Assembly: GCA_019722365.1 (NCBI GenBank)
Contig: JADFUC010001453.1
Coordinates: 372,001 to 436,000 of the forward strand
Reading direction: 5' to 3'
DNA from: Lithospermum erythrorhizon
Taxonomy: Eukaryota; Streptophyta; Magnoliopsida; Boraginales; Boraginaceae
DNA: 64,000 bases
Shown here: in pieces, positions 25,147-36,639 of the stretch
Position numbering within the stretch: position 1 is the stretch's first letter
How the letters are laid out: each line of letters starts with the position of its first letter
Notes under the pieces: model-generated
Databases searched by the model: none
Seen by the model: only the letters and a program-made list of their open reading frames with translations
Told to the model about the DNA's origin: nothing
Position numbers and translations under genes: made by a program

Positions 25147-25154
25147 TATATAAA
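25147..25154 (+). promoter_or_regulatory. TATA box of the lipid-transfer protein gene
   Basis: TATATAAA lies 40-47 bases upstream of the ATG at 25194 and inside the longest open frame, which starts at 25140. Its position argues that translation starts at 25194 and not at the upstream ATG. The transcription start would be near 25180. Confidence 0.65.
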
Positions 25155-25193
25155 TGCAAGAACCATGGCATAGTAAGGCATCAAAAAAGAAAC

Positions 25194-25565
25194 ATGAGAG
25201 GATCATCAATAAAAGAAAGTCCAGTTCTTGTAAAACTACTACTAAAAACATTATTATGTGTAATGATTATTTTGATGATGATGAACAATCATATTCAACT
25301 AGCCTATGGTGACATAAGTCCAACCGGATGCAGGCAACAAAGGAAGGGCTTGGAGAATTCATGCAAGCCGGTTATTTTCGGGTTCAAGCCCTCAGCTGAT
25401 TGTTGTGCTAAGGTTAGAGGGGCAAATTTTGAATGTATTTGCCCTTATGTTACACCAAAACTTATATCTCTCATTGGGCTTCAACGTGCCATTAAAGGGA
25501 TTGAAGGTTGTGGAAGGCCTGTCCCTCACCACTTCAAATGTGGCAGTAAGATACAAAGATCATAA
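25194..25565 (+). CDS. secreted eight-cysteine lipid-transfer protein (DIR1-like type)
   Basis: The 123-residue product begins MRGSSIKES. A hydrophobic signal peptide around residues 12-38 (LLLKTLLCVMIILMMM) ends near LAYG, then comes the mature eight-cysteine domain. The cysteine spacing is C-10-C-12-CC-9-CxC-22-C-9-C, with Ile in the CxC. The C-terminal half matches type IV (DIR1-like) spacing, whereas the second interval is shorter than in DIR1 itself. Members bind lipids in an extracellular tunnel-shaped fold and act in lipid transfer or defence signalling. The specific ligand here is unknown. An ATG 54 bases further upstream is in frame, but it precedes the TATA box. The gene has a single exon and an intact frame. 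Confidence 0.88.
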   Translation: MRGSSIKESPVLVKLLLKTLLCVMIILMMMNNHIQLAYGDISPTGCRQQRKGLENSCKPVIFGFKPSADCCAKVRGANFECICPYVTPKLISLIGLQRAIKGIEGCGRPVPHHFKCGSKIQRS

Positions 25566-25943
25566 TTCTATCTATTGAACTCCCTCATTTTTTGTTTGCA
25601 CCTCCAGCATTTTTATTATTTGATCCGTAGCCTCCATGCCCAAAAGATTTTCCAGATTTATATTTTGACTGAGTTGAGTTTTTTAATTTTGAACTCGAAT
25701 AATTTTAAAAATATTATGTAATAATTTATGAAAATGTATCGAGATATACTAGGATAGTTTCAACCTATTTTATTACTAACTTGATATAATTTTGATTTGA
25801 GTTAATATTATGTGTAAATTAATATCCTAAAATTTACTAATTTTGATCATGAAAAAATAGATATATACTAAACTAAATTTGTGGAAAAGTGAAAGGAAAA
25901 AAAGTATCATAGAGATAATAGTCAACTCTGTTACTTAATTTTG
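25566..25943. other. 3' region of the lipid-transfer gene
   Basis: Likely 3' untranslated region followed by AT-rich spacer. Nothing else was recognised. Confidence 0.5.
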
Positions 25944-26130
25944 AACTATTACTCTCTCTATTCCTAAATCATAGTTAAGTATATTTTAACTTTTCTGGAT
26001 AATACTTTGAAAATCCTCTGACCATGACCTCATTGGCCAATAAATTTAAAATATAATCTCATGTGAGATCTCATAGATTCGTTTCTAATATATATTTTTT
26101 AAATAATAACTCTTTTATAATTTTTACAAG
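25944..26130. mobile_element. truncated Stowaway-like MITE
   Basis: It begins TTACTCTCTCTATTCCTAAA. In reverse orientation the interior resembles the 13.69-kb MITE: a TTGGCCAATAAA-type motif, a CATGACC motif, and an A/T-rich tail with TTTTATAATTTTTAC. No matching right terminus is visible, so one end is missing or too diverged. Confidence 0.45.
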
Positions 26131-26800
26131 CATATTTAAATAGTGCCCTGGTGACTGAAAGCCTAAACATTTACTCACGATTTGCGATTTTATGAATATT
26201 TCTTTTATTATTTTTGATGGAGAGCCAAGTATGCATATATGAAAATATTTGGAAATAAATAAAAAGGGATATAATTACTTGGCACATCTGTCTTGTTAAT
26301 AACTTTATAATAATGTTCGTTTGTTTATGTTTTTCAGGTGTTACCACTCCATGAAAGCGGAATGTATAATCCAAAGAGGCAAAGATCTATATATGATGCT
26401 TTAATACTACTAAATAAAATGAGATCTTTGTCGGTGTGAATGTATTGATTATCGATAACATATGCATTATTGTTATCTTTATAAAGAAAATGTATTATTG
26501 TCATAAATATGTACTGCTACAAATGCCTTAATTTAGTTAATAAAGTTTCACATTTAAACTTTGGTGAGTTTAGTTTGGCTAATTGGTCCTATAAAAAGCG
26601 CTTTAAATTTCTTAGCTTTTCTTTATACCAACCCATGGGTGCCGCTTTTAACTCTCTACCTTCGCACCAAATAAATTGTATTGTAGCATTCCCTGCAGAA
26701 AGATTACCTCAACTATTTCGCTTAAATCTGTGAATCCGTCTCCATCTATAAAATGAATTTCGCTTCCACACGATTAAATTCAAACAAACGCTGTGGACAC
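26131..26800. other. gene-free spacer
   Basis: AT-rich, with no recognisable gene. The last part may include the remains of the 5' LTR or leader of the Copia element that follows, but no repeat partner confirms it. Confidence 0.4.
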
Positions 26801-29800
26801 CACGCAAAAAACTCCTAAGGTTTCTTCTTCAAGTCTTTTACTTAATTCCTACCAGATTGCTGTTCGTTATAACAAACCTGCTCCTGCTTATAACAAACCC
26901 GGAGCTAAGGTTGGTCACCCACCTAGAAGGCTGAAAAGTTCATAGGATTTAATAGCTTCAAATTGCGCAACCAAGCGTTGTGGCATCATTAAACGAAAAA
27001 GGCTTTGGACACCTCTGCTGCCTGCCTAACTCCTCGAACTCAGTTAATACGGCGCATCTCAATGGTAAGCGCACATTCAACGCTGGCCGTTATCACCGAG
27101 GATGACATCATCGGGCTGCAGGCTTCGAACAAGCATACGCTACCGGCCGGATCATGTAAGCTGTAGAGTCTTTATATAATGACCAAGAGCTTAATCAACA
27201 AGTTGCTCTCAAGCAACGCCTATTTGGCCTCAAATGCAGAAGTGGAAAATCTCTCGAAAAGATTATCTGGGGACGATTAAATTCTCATTATTAGATTTGC
27301 GTAATATCAGATTAAAATTGATGTCAAGATGCCTTTATTGATATTGTTGAAGCCAGGCTGGCCTCATCCTGTGAGAATTTTAGAGAATCAATGACAAATG
27401 TAAAAGATTCTTATCTCTAGAGGTTAAAGTCTCCATAAGAGAAAAAATACTACATAATTTCAGAAGGGCCTCAGTTCTATGGGTCAAAGCTATTGGCCTT
27501 ATAGCTAATAGCAATCGTAGTTATGGTAAATCGGGAAGAAAATTTCCAAGAAATCATTCAAAAAGTGGGGGTCCAAGTTTCTGTGAGGATACATGTAACT
27601 ATTGTAAGGGAGTATGGTCATCGGGAAGAAATGGACGTTCTAAGCATTTGAAAGAAAATTGGTAATGCATCGGGACTGGCCAGTAGGATGGTTCAAAGCC
27701 CACGAGGATAACAGATGGTTGAAGCATTTTGACACACACATTACAATCGACAAGTGGGTTATGGATTCCGGGTTTGCTTATCATATATGTCCGAGGAGAA
27801 TGGTTTTTGACCCTATGAACAAAGTGGATGCGGAATTCTATGACGGGATTGGCCCAATCGTGCTTTTGTGGACTCATAATTTTAGAAGTTTTTGCATTTT
27901 GAAATTTGACATGAGGCACGCAAGCCACATATGACGAAGAATCTTATATCTCTCGCCTTTCTGCATGCCAAGCATTTCAGCTTCAAATTTGTGCCCTGTG
28001 ATGTCTGTAATGGTTCAAAAAGTGATTCCTAAAGGCAAGCTGGGTATCGTGTGTGCTACGCTAGGATTCTCGCTGCAGCTTGCTTCCTCCGGTTGACAAA
28101 GAAGACATTACCAAGTCATGCATACGAAATTTCTAGGGGGATGCAAATTCTAGCCAAGGATAATCTTCTGTGAGGTTAAGCGATTCCCTGGCCTGCGGAG
28201 CATCGCTGTGATTTGGGAAGCTAAGACATCGGCCAAGCCCCCAAGGAACCCATGCATCAAGGGCACACTTTATCATATTCACCGATTATCAACGGGTCCT
28301 TTACGTGTTGATTCTTTGGGGGTCAGCTAAATATTTTCTATTTTGATCGACATTACCGCGATGAATTGGTTGTTCATAATGAAATGTATGGGGCGATACT
28401 TTCTACAATTCAAACAAAGGGAATATTTTGGGTGAAAATCGACAGTGGTGCCAAAGATCAAGAGTTAGAAACCCATAATGACTTCGAATTTCGCCTTTAT
28501 CCGAAGTTTGATGAGTTTTCAAGAAACGGTGGAATTGCCGACATCATACGTTGAGGCACAACACCCAACCGAATGGTGTCATAGAGCTATTTAATCGTAT
28601 TAATTCTAGAGTAGGCTGTATGTATGCCTCTAACGCCGGGACTGTAAAGAAAGTTTGGACGGCTAGCTAAGACAAAGATGTTATCTCGATGAACGAGGTC
28701 CACACATGCTAAATTTCCAGAAAACCTTTATAAATTTATGTATGTCTGAAAATTCTCACATTACTCAAGCTGGTAGAGCTTTTGGTCGCATTGGGCCACA
28801 TCATCATGTGAATGAAAGGAAATCGGAGCCGAAGTGCCGGGCAGCGGAGTATTCAGAGGCTACGTGCGATGATGTGAAAGACTATAGAGAGTTTGGTCAC
28901 TATCCGAAGGGATGGTTATTCTCGAGAAGGAATGTTGTATTTTGGATTAAAATTCCATGTTTAACCCAATTTTGAAGACTTCTGTATTGAATGCTATCAA
29001 GATGAAATGAAGCAAAGCCGAGCAGAGGACTAAAAAGTTATCATGATTGAGTCGACGCTCCTACCACATTCAGAGGCGTAAGCATCAATGTCTTAATCTC
29101 GCAGAACACGAGTTTGGCTCTCTGATCGCCCTAAGAGCAAATCCATGAGTACCTCCTACGGTAACAATGGATACGTAGGATACGATTTAATCTTTGCTTT
29201 ATTGTGTCAGAAGTTGATCCTCGAGCCACCTTCTCTTATAACGGCGTTGTTAATGCACCGAAGTCTTATCTCAATGACTAAGTGAGATTAGATGAGTCAC
29301 TCAAAAGCGAAATTAAACTCTGGGAGTTAGTCAAAAACCAGCAGAAGAGTGCTGTCACTTGCAAGTGATTGCCTGCTAAGGAACGAAGCTGTCACCAAAT
29401 TGGCGGACTGCCATAAGGCCCGAGTTGTTGCTGTGGGCCTTTAGCCCAAAGAGAGGGAGTGGACTACAATGAGATATATTTTCACCTGATATAGTCGACA
29501 TACTTCTATCGCAGCGCTTCTACTATAGTTGCACATCAGATTTGGAGCTTGAACAACTAGATGCCAAGCATCGCTTCCTACAGTCAAGCTTAAGAGATTT
29601 ATATGACCTAGCCGATGGTTTCCAAGAAACCCCAAAAGGAAAATTCACGCTGCGGTGTTGAAGGAAATATTTGTATGGCTCAAGCCATATGCTCGAGATC
29701 GCGCATCAAGAAATCTATATTATAAAGATACGCAACAAGTGTCAAAGATGGATAATTCATTTATCACATTTAGATGTGTATGGATATGTTGTTAGTCGCA

Positions 29801-29841
29801 AATAACAAGTCGAATATTCAAAAGTTGAAGTGGACTACTTG
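26800..29841 (+). mobile_element. Copia retrotransposon internal region, broken
   Basis: The order is gag, zinc knuckle, protease, integrase, then RT, all on the + strand in changing frames. Gag shows YIMTKSL followed by an 'LKQRLFGLKMQ'-like segment near 27.17-27.24 kb. A CCHC-like CNYCK...GHRKK occurs near 27.60 kb. The domain order fixes it as Copia. RNase H is missing: the sequence jumps from just after the RT YVDD region to an LTR terminus at 29842. Confidence 0.8.
27650..29830 (+). pseudogene. Copia pol remnant (protease, integrase, partial RT)
   Basis: The protease motif reads WVMDSGFAYHICPRRM near 27755-27805. An integrase region follows (28.2-28.6 kb, ending in a TTPNRMV-like copy of the 'TPxQNGVxER' motif). 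RT begins near 29.3 kb. It shows KARVVAVG near 29.42 kb, VDYNEIYFHLI near 29.46-29.49 kb and EIYMT near 29.59 kb, and ends with DMLLVANNKSNIQKLK near 29.77-29.83 kb, the downstream side of the YVDD site. Many stops and indels separate these. The C-terminal RT and RNase H are absent. Confidence 0.8.
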
Positions 29842-30615
29842 TTAGAATCTAGTGCGTAAATTTCTCATTTGTATAAACACCAAATTCATACATCCTGATC
29901 CTCAAAATGATATAAATTAATCTAAAACACAATTAACAATTATGAATAATGAAAGCACTTATAAGTGATGTCGAAAGCCTTCAAACACATTCTTTTCACT
30001 AAGCCTCCTTTGAATTCCAAATTTATTAATTTCAAATGTAGTGCCTCTAGCTGTGAGAGCCGAATCCTTAATTTGTAAGCTCTCCTTCATGAACACGGGC
30101 TTCAATGGATGAAAAACAAGAGAAATTTTTTAATTCTTCCCTTGAACATTTCGCCATATGGAGGGAGAAATGGAGGAGGCTTTTGTTTTCAGCCTCATGA
30201 AACATGTTATGATGAAAAACCTAATAAGTTTGCTTATATATTTCAAACCTAAAAAGTCTCAACCAATAAATTTTAACGAAATTAAGTTTAATTAAGGTTA
30301 AACCTATAAAATCAAACACTAACAAGTTGTTATTAGTAACTAAAAGTTACTAACAAGCTCAATCCAACTATCGAATTAATTCAATTGACTAATTAATTAA
30401 TTCGGATTCATCCAATTTCTATTTTACATTATCAATGTAAAAATCTCAATTTGTATATTCGATTACAATCAACTCTCAATTTAGCAAATGTAGTTTAGTT
30501 TCATACATGAAATATAATCCAACGTCACTGTATGTGTGTAACCTTCTAGCTCAGATAATAAGCACACAATAATTGACCAATTACTATTATTTATAACGAC
30601 AATGAAAGATCTAGA
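29842..30615 (+). repeat. LTR-family copy B
   Basis: It starts with a TG terminus, TGTTAGAATCTAGTG. It is collinear with the reverse complement of 51.8-52.59 kb: ATATAAATTAATCTA, a GCCTCCTTTGAATTCCA segment, TTAATTAATTCGG, and AATAATTGACCAATTACTAT. Similarity stops near 30615, before any CA terminus, so the copy is truncated. It may be the 3' LTR of the adjacent Copia element after an internal deletion, or a separate insertion. Confidence 0.75.
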
Positions 30616-31280
30616 ATCACATGGGTCCAGAAGACCAGCAAATATCTGAAGCCCCACCTTTGCCTTGCGAGTCGAGGCTACTTGCAGTCCCACAGCTGAC
30701 TTTGTCTACCACCGGTGAAAGTGGCTCAATGCCTGGCGATCCTGCCCAGAGATTAGTCACCATTCGGGGACTCCACCGGGCGACCAAGTTGTGTACTGCG
30801 GACAGCTCTGAGCAATATGCCTAATTTAGATCAAGTTCTACCCGCCAAGAGAATTTAGATATCATTTAGAAGAGAATCTGGTAAAACAAAGTCAAAAACG
30901 CGTATTATCAACCGATAAGCCACAAGCTGCTCGAAAGCAAGTTTCTCCAACTCGTTATTTAGTCGCTGAGTCGCCTCAAAGTGCAAGTAACATCTGTAAG
31001 TGCATTAGTCAAGTACTCGTACTAAAGGGCTGTGCATGTGTCAAAATATCTTATTTGATTATTCCCAGCACATCTCACTAAGTACATTCGGTGCTAGTCT
31101 CCGGGGAGGAAACTATTTTCCCTGGTAAAATGCCTCGGCTCTAGTTAAAGCCCACATCTAAACTTGCAGCTAGCTCAACAGTTGAGTCCCATAAAAACTG
31201 CCTTTAGCCTTTCAGTTTCAAACAATACCAGGAAGACCTCAAAGTAGCATCACCAACTACCTTGTAACTTCATAATCATT
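30616..31280. other. spacer between LTR copy B and a Copia gag-leader copy
   Basis: Composition is more balanced than the surroundings. It is probably transposon-derived, given what flanks it, but no domain could be recognised. The small open frame at 30621-30824 has no supporting family. Confidence 0.4.
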
Positions 31281-31600
31281 CAAAAACCCCCAAAGTTCTT
31301 CTTCAAGCCTTTACTAATTTCTCAGTTCATATCGTTGTTCGCTATAACAAACCTGTTCTGCTATAACAACCCACTGGAGACGAGCTATGCTTGGTCACAG
31401 ACGGTGGTGCTCTGAAGGTTAGAAAGTTCATAGGAGGGAATAGCTTCGCTTAGACAAACCATGTTGTGCATTGTTTAAACGGTAGTGCCGACAATCTTCG
31501 TGAAGCCAGCCTAACTCCCTGAATTCCAAGAAACGTGGGTAAATTTCCCTCGAATACGGTAGCCACATTCAAACGTTGGTCACCCAGAATACATCATCAT
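31281..31600 (+). repeat. second copy of the Copia gag-leader segment
   Basis: This repeats 26812-27110 in the same orientation, about 4.47 kb away. Shared motifs are GTTCTTCTTCAAG against TTTCTTCTTCAAG, the shared core TATAACAAACCTG, GAAAAGTTCATAGGA against GAAAGTTCATAGGA, and an AACGxTGGxC-type segment near the end. It shows that a second, related Copia fragment was inserted or duplicated here. Confidence 0.65.
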
Positions 31601-33535
31601 TTATGCTCTTAACATAAATCGCTTGGACAAAGCAAAGCCTTAGCCTCTTTACATGACTGAGCTAATGCCTTTAGCTAAAAAAGCTTAAAATAAGTCCATT
31701 TCCGGGAAAGTGCGGCCCTCGAGGCGTGAAGTATGGCCCCAGGAAACAAATTATTGCATAGAAGCTCATTTGACATCACATGATCATGTAGTGCAGATCA
31801 CTAAAATTAAATGATAAGTATGACCAAGTTTGTGCCAGATAATGCTGCTGGGAGCATGAGGATACCAACCTTCAGTTTTTAAAAAGCTACCCTCATTTTG
31901 GGTTCAGATAATCTCTGTCCTCCAAATCTTGACTATTTCCCTTTACAAGAGTATTTCCCTCATAAATCTGTGTAGTGTGTCCGTAGAGGAAACGTTGCAT
32001 TAAACAATAAAATGTTGGCTGCAGTGTGACAGCCACTCATTGAACAACATGAAATTACTTGTTTCTCTCTTTATTTGAAGCTATCAACACACCACATAGA
32101 TTTCTTAAATGATGTCATCGAATATCCTAGCAACAAATCTCCGATTCACTCTTATTTTTAAGATTCATACCAAAGTGTTAAAGCTTGTATACTTAGCTTA
32201 CATATTTCATTCATCTTCTAAAGGGCTAGTTTGTTTTCTTGAGACTCTCGGAAAATCTTGTTTCTGGGCAAATGATGAAATTTAAGTAGGTCTCAAGATT
32301 ATCTGATATCATCATTGCACAGCTCTCCTTCATTGCTTGACTCGGGAGGAAATGGGATCCTTATTTATGTCCATGCGAGGAAGCCAAACTTGCCCCTCAA
32401 GGAATATACATCAAACTTTGCCTAGGCATATAAATAAGTCCATTTCCGGGAAAGGTATTCAAAAACTTACAATAATGTTGAATATGCCAAACTTTTGGAT
32501 GAAATTTGTAGTGGTCAGGTATTTTAGTAAAGATCGATAGTTTAAACCCCTGTCAAGGCTTAAAAAACAAAAAAGCTATAAAGAATGTCAAACTTGTAGA
32601 TGATTAAGTGAATCTGAAAAATGATTAGTACGGAGTATACAATAAGTAAGAATGTAAAGATCATTATCCCAAAGGGGAAGTTGAGAAAAATTGTCCACTT
32701 TTTACTCGGATAAACGAGAAAATAAAATGAGAGGATCAATAAAAGTATGTCCATTTTTAGAAAGCTATGAATCAAAGCACTCATAAAGTAATAATACTTG
32801 AAATTTGAGCCTAACACCCATGAAAGTTTATGGTGATAATGGGGCCTCCAAGCAACATAAAACGGGCCTACCTAGGCCCCACTCCCATTTCTGCATACCT
32901 TCATCTCACAGCTTTTTGGCTTCATTATTAGAGCCCTTCATCTTCCTATGTTGGTGTTGCCTTTGGTAAGTTTCTAAAAATTGTTGACCTGGTTGTTATC
33001 CAAATTTACCTCAACTAGTTATATACCTATCCCTTGAATTTGTCCCTTCTTACGCATCTATTTTATTCATAATTTATTTGTCAGCCAAGATCTCCAAATA
33101 ATACATGGATCTCAGGTTTAGTGCTACAACTAGTTTGCATTTGATGAATTTATTAGCCTCATTTTAAATACAAACTTATCTAATGTATAAAGGTATTGAC
33201 AATAGCATTGGGAAGTAAATGTATCAATAATGTAATTAGTCAATAAAATTTGGCTTCCAGCTCAAATTTCTCCAACTTGAACTCGCCTCAACTTATTACA
33301 ACTAATCTAATTCCATACAAGCAATGTACTAACTTAAATTATTTAATTTTGCATTTTTATTTCAGACTTCTATTTTCATATGTTTTTAACTTATGGGGTT
33401 GGACAATATTTACAAACCCTTTTAGAGAGAGTAATAAGTCTCTTAAATTCGAATCTCTTTTAATCCAATACTGCCGTAGTTCCATAAAAACAATCTCATG
33501 AAGACTATGTAAAAGAGCGAAAGTTTCAACCATTT
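31601..33535. other. gene-free spacer with one short repeated phrase
   Basis: No gene was recognised. The phrase AATAAGTCCATTTCCGGGAA occurs at about 31689 and again at about 32434, hinting at duplicated retrotransposon debris. The composition becomes AT-rich after 32.5 kb. Confidence 0.4.
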
Positions 33536-33610
33536 CGCCGTCTGTGGGGATCGAACCCACGACCACGTGGTTAAAAGCCACGCGCCCTTTACCACTGAGC
33601 TAAGTATCAT
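33536..33610 (-). tRNA. tRNA-Lys(UUU) pseudogene, 5' acceptor strand lost
   Basis: On the - strand the anticodon arm GTGGCTTTTAACCAC (anticodon TTT at 33573-33575), the T arm GTGGGTTCGATCCCCAC and the 3' acceptor strand AGACGGCG are intact and match plant tRNA-Lys(UUU). The 5' acceptor strand should pair with AGACGGC but instead reads TGATACT, leaving only two pairs. The D-arm carries a two-base expansion (GTAAAGGGCGCG for the usual GTAGAGCGCG). The A and B box regions are largely kept, so transcription is conceivable, but a mature tRNA is not. Confidence 0.85.
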
Positions 33611-33626
33611 TATTCTTTAATGATAC
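33604..33626. repeat. perfect 9-bp inverted repeat at the tRNA pseudogene
   Basis: GTATCATTA, a five-base loop TTCTT, then TAATGATAC. The left arm overlaps the place where the 5' acceptor strand of the tRNA should be, suggesting that this strand was replaced by a copy of neighbouring sequence in inverted orientation. Confidence 0.8.
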
Positions 33627-34059
33627 AATTTGATACATTTTACTTATAAATGATGAAAGCGTACAATAAAATTTTACCATGGCACACTCTCCATCCCCTA
33701 TAAAAATCTGCCAATCCTCACTTTTGCTTAAGAGTAATTTCCTTAACTTTGACTGCATTTTATTTTTATTCAGATCGACAATGTATTTGATTTAAAACTT
33801 ATAACAATGAAAAATACATTTCCAAACTCTTTCCATTGATATAATTTTTATAAAATATTATAAAACATAAACAAATATGGCTTTTAAAAACCCAAAGTTT
33901 TAAAGTTTTATAATTCTTTACTCAAGTAAAAAGAGGAAGTATAACAATGAGAAAGTGTCATTATATATTATTTTTCAAACAGTACAACATTAACCTGAAC
34001 GCTGTGAATTAGTTATGATAAAAAATATCATTAGGAACATCCGTATAAAAGCTGGCTGC
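33627..34059. other. AT-rich spacer
   Basis: Nothing recognised. Confidence 0.5.
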
Positions 34060-35510
34060 CACATAATAATATTAGTAATTAAAGCGCTCTTTACGCGTGG
34101 AATAACACTTGACATCGCCATTCACTACCAAGAATGCTGCTTGGCTTCAACTATAATTTTTTTTTTTGGTCCAAAATTGTTACTAGTATCTTCGTGATAA
34201 AAGCGATCTCACCTCTGTGATAAAAAGAGGACATCAACTTTGACTTTAGTCAATATATGAAATAGTAATTTTGACATGCTTATTTCAATATTTCATTTAT
34301 TTAGTTTCTTTAAGCTTCCAATTAATTTTATTTTACTTTATCTAGTTCACTTCTATATATTGTTAATTAATTAAATCACTAGCTCGTTATCGACAGGTAC
34401 TATTAATGTTAATTTTCAATGAAATCACCTAGCCTCATATCGATTAATATTATTAGCTATTATAGTAATAAAGCTTTACGCTGCGGACAAAAACGTTGTC
34501 ACCTATAATTTTTTTAAACCCCAAAATTGTTACTAGCTCTTCGATTCTTTTCTCACCGGTGATAAAGAGAGATCAACTTTGACTTTAGTCAACATATAGG
34601 AATAGGTAATTTTGACATGTTTATTTCAATATTTCATTTATTTGGTTTCTTGAAGCTTCCAATTAATTTTATTTACGATCTAGCTCAATTCTTACATTGT
34701 TAATTAATTAACTGAATTTAGTCATATCTGACATATTGCTACTGTTAATTAATTAACTGAATTTAGTCATATCAGACATATTATTAGCTATTATGATAGT
34801 AATAAAGCCGCCTTTACACAACACGCGACAATTCTTATAATTTTTTAAATCCCCAAAATTGTTACAATACTGATTCTTTCACCTTCAAAGTATAAAGAGA
34901 GATCAACTTTGACTTTAGTCAACATATAGAATAGGTAATTTTGAGCATGTTTATTTTATTATTTCTTATTTTTATTTGATTTCTGAACCTTCCAGCTAAT
35001 TTTATTTCATTTATCTTATCATTTCATATTGTTAATTAATGAATCAATTTTAATCATATCGTATTTATTGGCTTACATCAGTTAATTAATTAACGAAATT
35101 TAGTCATACGGACATTATTATTATGATAATAATAAAGCTTCTTTTACGGGTGAGACAACACGCGACGGCCGCTCACTAAATGTAAGTAAGTCGCCAGAAC
35201 TCCAATTTTTTTATTTTCTTTCTTTTGTCCAAAATCGCTTACTAGCATCTTGATGCTTCTCTCCACCTTCAGTATATATTCAACTTTGACTTTAGTCAAA
35301 TACATAGAATAGGTAATTTTGATGATGCTTTATTTCAATATTTCATTTATTTACTTTAAGCTTCCAATTAATTTTATTTTTTACGATCTAGCTCAATTTT
35401 TACATTGTTACCAATTAATTGAATTTAATCATATCGGATTATTATTTCATATTTATTAATTAATTAATTGAATTTAGTCATATCGAATTGTTATTATTAT
35501 GATTTTAAAT
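34060..35510. repeat. tandem array, about four units of 330-380 bp
   Basis: The anchor ATCAACTTTGACTTTAGTCA (ATCAACTTTGACTTTAGTCA or close variants) recurs at about 34233, 34572, 34902 and 35279. A second anchor, CAAAATTGTTACTAG or variants, recurs at about 34172, 34522, 34855 and 35230. Each unit then has AAGCTTCCAATTAATTTTAT, a TTAATTAATTAA motif, AATTTAGTCATATC, and an AATAAAGC...ACGCG segment. Units differ by indels and substitutions. No open frame persists. The array is satellite-like but local. Confidence 0.85.
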
Positions 35511-35879
35511 CATGTTGATTTGTTTTGTGTTTAATATATGTTTGATAATATAATGCATGACTCAGCGTTCTGTGTTTGAACCTCGAGCTAAAAAATGTTC
35601 ACAAAAGCACTAAGCTTTTTCTAATCTCATTTTTCTGCTAAACTTGGCCATTCTCCAGCTAATTACATAGAGATTTTTAAAAGCTCATTATTTAAAACAT
35701 TTGGTATATGAAAAAATGAATTTATCAGATTAAAAAATATTACCGATATTATTATTGACCTCAAGCTTTTCTTTGATTTTTGCTTGTATTATTAATTTTA
35801 TCATATATTTAAACTTTGATGTTACAAGAAACTACTAAACTTTTCACTCATTGCGCTATGTATCTAATTTTTGATGTGA
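35511..35879. other. AT-rich spacer
   Basis: Nothing recognised between the tandem array and the hAT element. Confidence 0.4.
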
Positions 35880-36472
35880 TAATGGGGGCTGTTTCACAGT
35901 CTGACCTTGACACCGCAACTAGTATACAGTGATAGTAACGCTGTACCACGTGGTAATAACGAGGGGTCAAGCGTCTGTGGGCTAGTTACAAAGTCATACA
36001 TGTAAGCCTGCTGATACTAAGTAAACGAACTGGCCCACCGGTTAGTTCTGCTGGATCGTCTCCGATAGCTCGGTTCTGTCCGATCCCAAGCCCCCCAGCC
36101 CACGGCGCCCACCAAATTTTATAAGTAAACGGCCGGATAGTGTGCTGCCGTGAGTCGAGCCCCCACCGGGCCCGTTCAGCCCAAGAGGGCCTCGGCCCGG
36201 TTCTGGGCTCGAGGCCCCCCTCAGCTCGTAGAATAAACGCTACCAGACAGACGCGTAACGCTTATAACCCGGGGCTTAACATGGTCTAAATATATGAAAT
36301 TAACGGTAACGCCAATCTAGGCGCTGCAACGCTTAAAGCCATTTAAACATCTAGAATTAACATAACGCTAATATGCTGAGTTACCACGCTTAACGTAATG
36401 GCTGTGCTGCACGCATCTAGCAAATAACACGTAAACCAGTTCTACGATAGAAAGTTCAACAATTTATTATTA

Positions 36473-36535
36473 AAATTGCAAACCATAAATACTAAATTGT
36501 TCAAATACTAAATTGCAAACCATAAATACTAAATT
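36473..36535. repeat. 37-bp-period direct duplication
   Basis: AAATTGCAAACCATAAATAC and following bases occur at 36473 and again at 36510. Short local duplication inside the hAT element. Confidence 0.8.
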
Positions 36536-36639
36536 AAGTTCTGACAATCGCATACTTATTACAAAATAAAAATAAAATAAAACCATAATTGTTTGGGAAG
36601 TACATAATAACATAAAAAAACCAAACACATTCACTCATG

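Noticed and set aside
34060..35510. CRISPR-like array
   Set aside because: The repeated units are ~340 bp and diverged throughout, with no short identical repeats and unique spacers; the host is a plant.
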